A DNA stretch of 32,000 bases. Source: Acetobacteraceae bacterium. GTDB taxonomy: Bacteria > Pseudomonadota > Alphaproteobacteria > Acetobacterales > Acetobacteraceae. The stretch's first letter is position 1; each line of letters opens with the position of its first letter. The notes beneath the pieces are model-generated. The model worked only from the letters and a program-made list of their open reading frames with translations. It did no database searches and was not told the DNA's origin. Shown here one piece after another: positions 31,865 through 32,000 of this stretch. The stretch covers positions 1-32,000 of the forward strand of contig JASHOA010000087.1 of assembly GCA_030041375.1 (NCBI GenBank), given 5' to 3'. A program made the position numbers and the translations under genes.

Positions 31865-32000
31865 GTCGAACTTCGTACCGTTCAACCGTGACCAGTCTTT
31901 TCTGCTGCCGCCGGACCTCAAGGACTGGCTGCCAGCGAATGATGTTGCCCACTTCATCGTCGCAGCGGTGGATCGGGTGCCATTGGCCTCGTTCCAGGTG
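31863..32000 (+). CDS. IS1182-family transposase, N-terminal fragment
   Basis: The visible 46 codons read MSNFVPFNRDQSFLLPPDLK, then DWLPANDVAHFIVAAVD and RVPLASFQV, the standard opening of IS1182-family transposases ('F.....Q..LLPPDL.DWLP..HLA.F'). It is cut by the window edge. The start is set by the match and by a hairpin overlapping the ATG. Confidence 0.9.
   Translation, partial: MSNFVPFNRDQSFLLPPDLKDWLPANDVAHFIVAAVDRVPLASFQV

Larger units (their letters stand above)
31808..32000 (+). mobile_element. Left end of an IS1182-family insertion sequence (partial)
   Basis: Terminal repeat CAGCGTGTCGGATTGG at 31808-31823 is the exact inverse of the right end at 112-127. A short leader with a hairpin precedes the transposase gene. 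The preceding four bases are CTAG. The element runs out of the window. Confidence 0.88.

Overview
The window reads as chromosome of a GC-rich alphaproteobacterium, most likely Rhodospirillales/Acetobacteraceae. The evidence is the gene orders hom-glpX-recJ and dcd-murA with hisG-hisD-infA-maf-rng-tRNA-Phe, a short-form HisG, a 184-residue dCTP deaminase and a PEP-CTERM protein. No species can be named from sequence alone.

Layout. (1) 1-127 is the right end of an IS1182-family element and 31808-32000 is the left end of another, both on the + strand; the two copies bracket the window. (2) 418-4494 is a housekeeping cluster hom-glpX-recJ, followed by tRNA-Glu. (3) 4704-15820 is an accessory block: a small divergent gene, then a tightly packed type I restriction-modification operon. 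Its order is half-specificity protein, hsdM, fic, hsdS, a SIR2-like DUF4917 protein, hsdR, a YgjP-type metalloprotease and an HTH/coiled-coil protein. (4) 16149-20308 is a minus-strand housekeeping run: tRNA-Phe, rng, maf, infA, hisD, hisG. (5) 20442-23697 is a BREX-related minus-strand operon: a coiled-coil protein, an ATPase-like protein with degenerate motifs, and a BrxD-like ATPase with intact motifs. It ends in a truncated SNF2-type helicase remnant. (6) 23897-25730 is murA and dcd. (7) 25971-31549 is a mixed accessory stretch: NTF2-like protein, acetyltransferase, PEP-CTERM protein, WYL regulator of CapW/BrxR type, YqjI-like PadR regulator, aldo/keto reductase and an S24-like regulator that has lost its catalytic residues.

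Seven dispersed copies of a repeat of about 105 bp thread through the window. Each full copy has two hairpins and CTAG or CTAG-like edges. The stem of the first hairpin shows compensatory changes between copies, and its outer end resembles the IS1182 terminal repeat at the same offset from CTAG. Both IS ends in the window abut a copy of this repeat.

The two defence-like blocks are the most notable content. In the RM operon, possible effectors (Fic, SIR2-like, metalloprotease) are interleaved with modification and restriction genes and coupled to them by short overlaps. The BREX-related operon sits between murA and hisG and is cut off at its fourth gene, exactly at one of the repeats.
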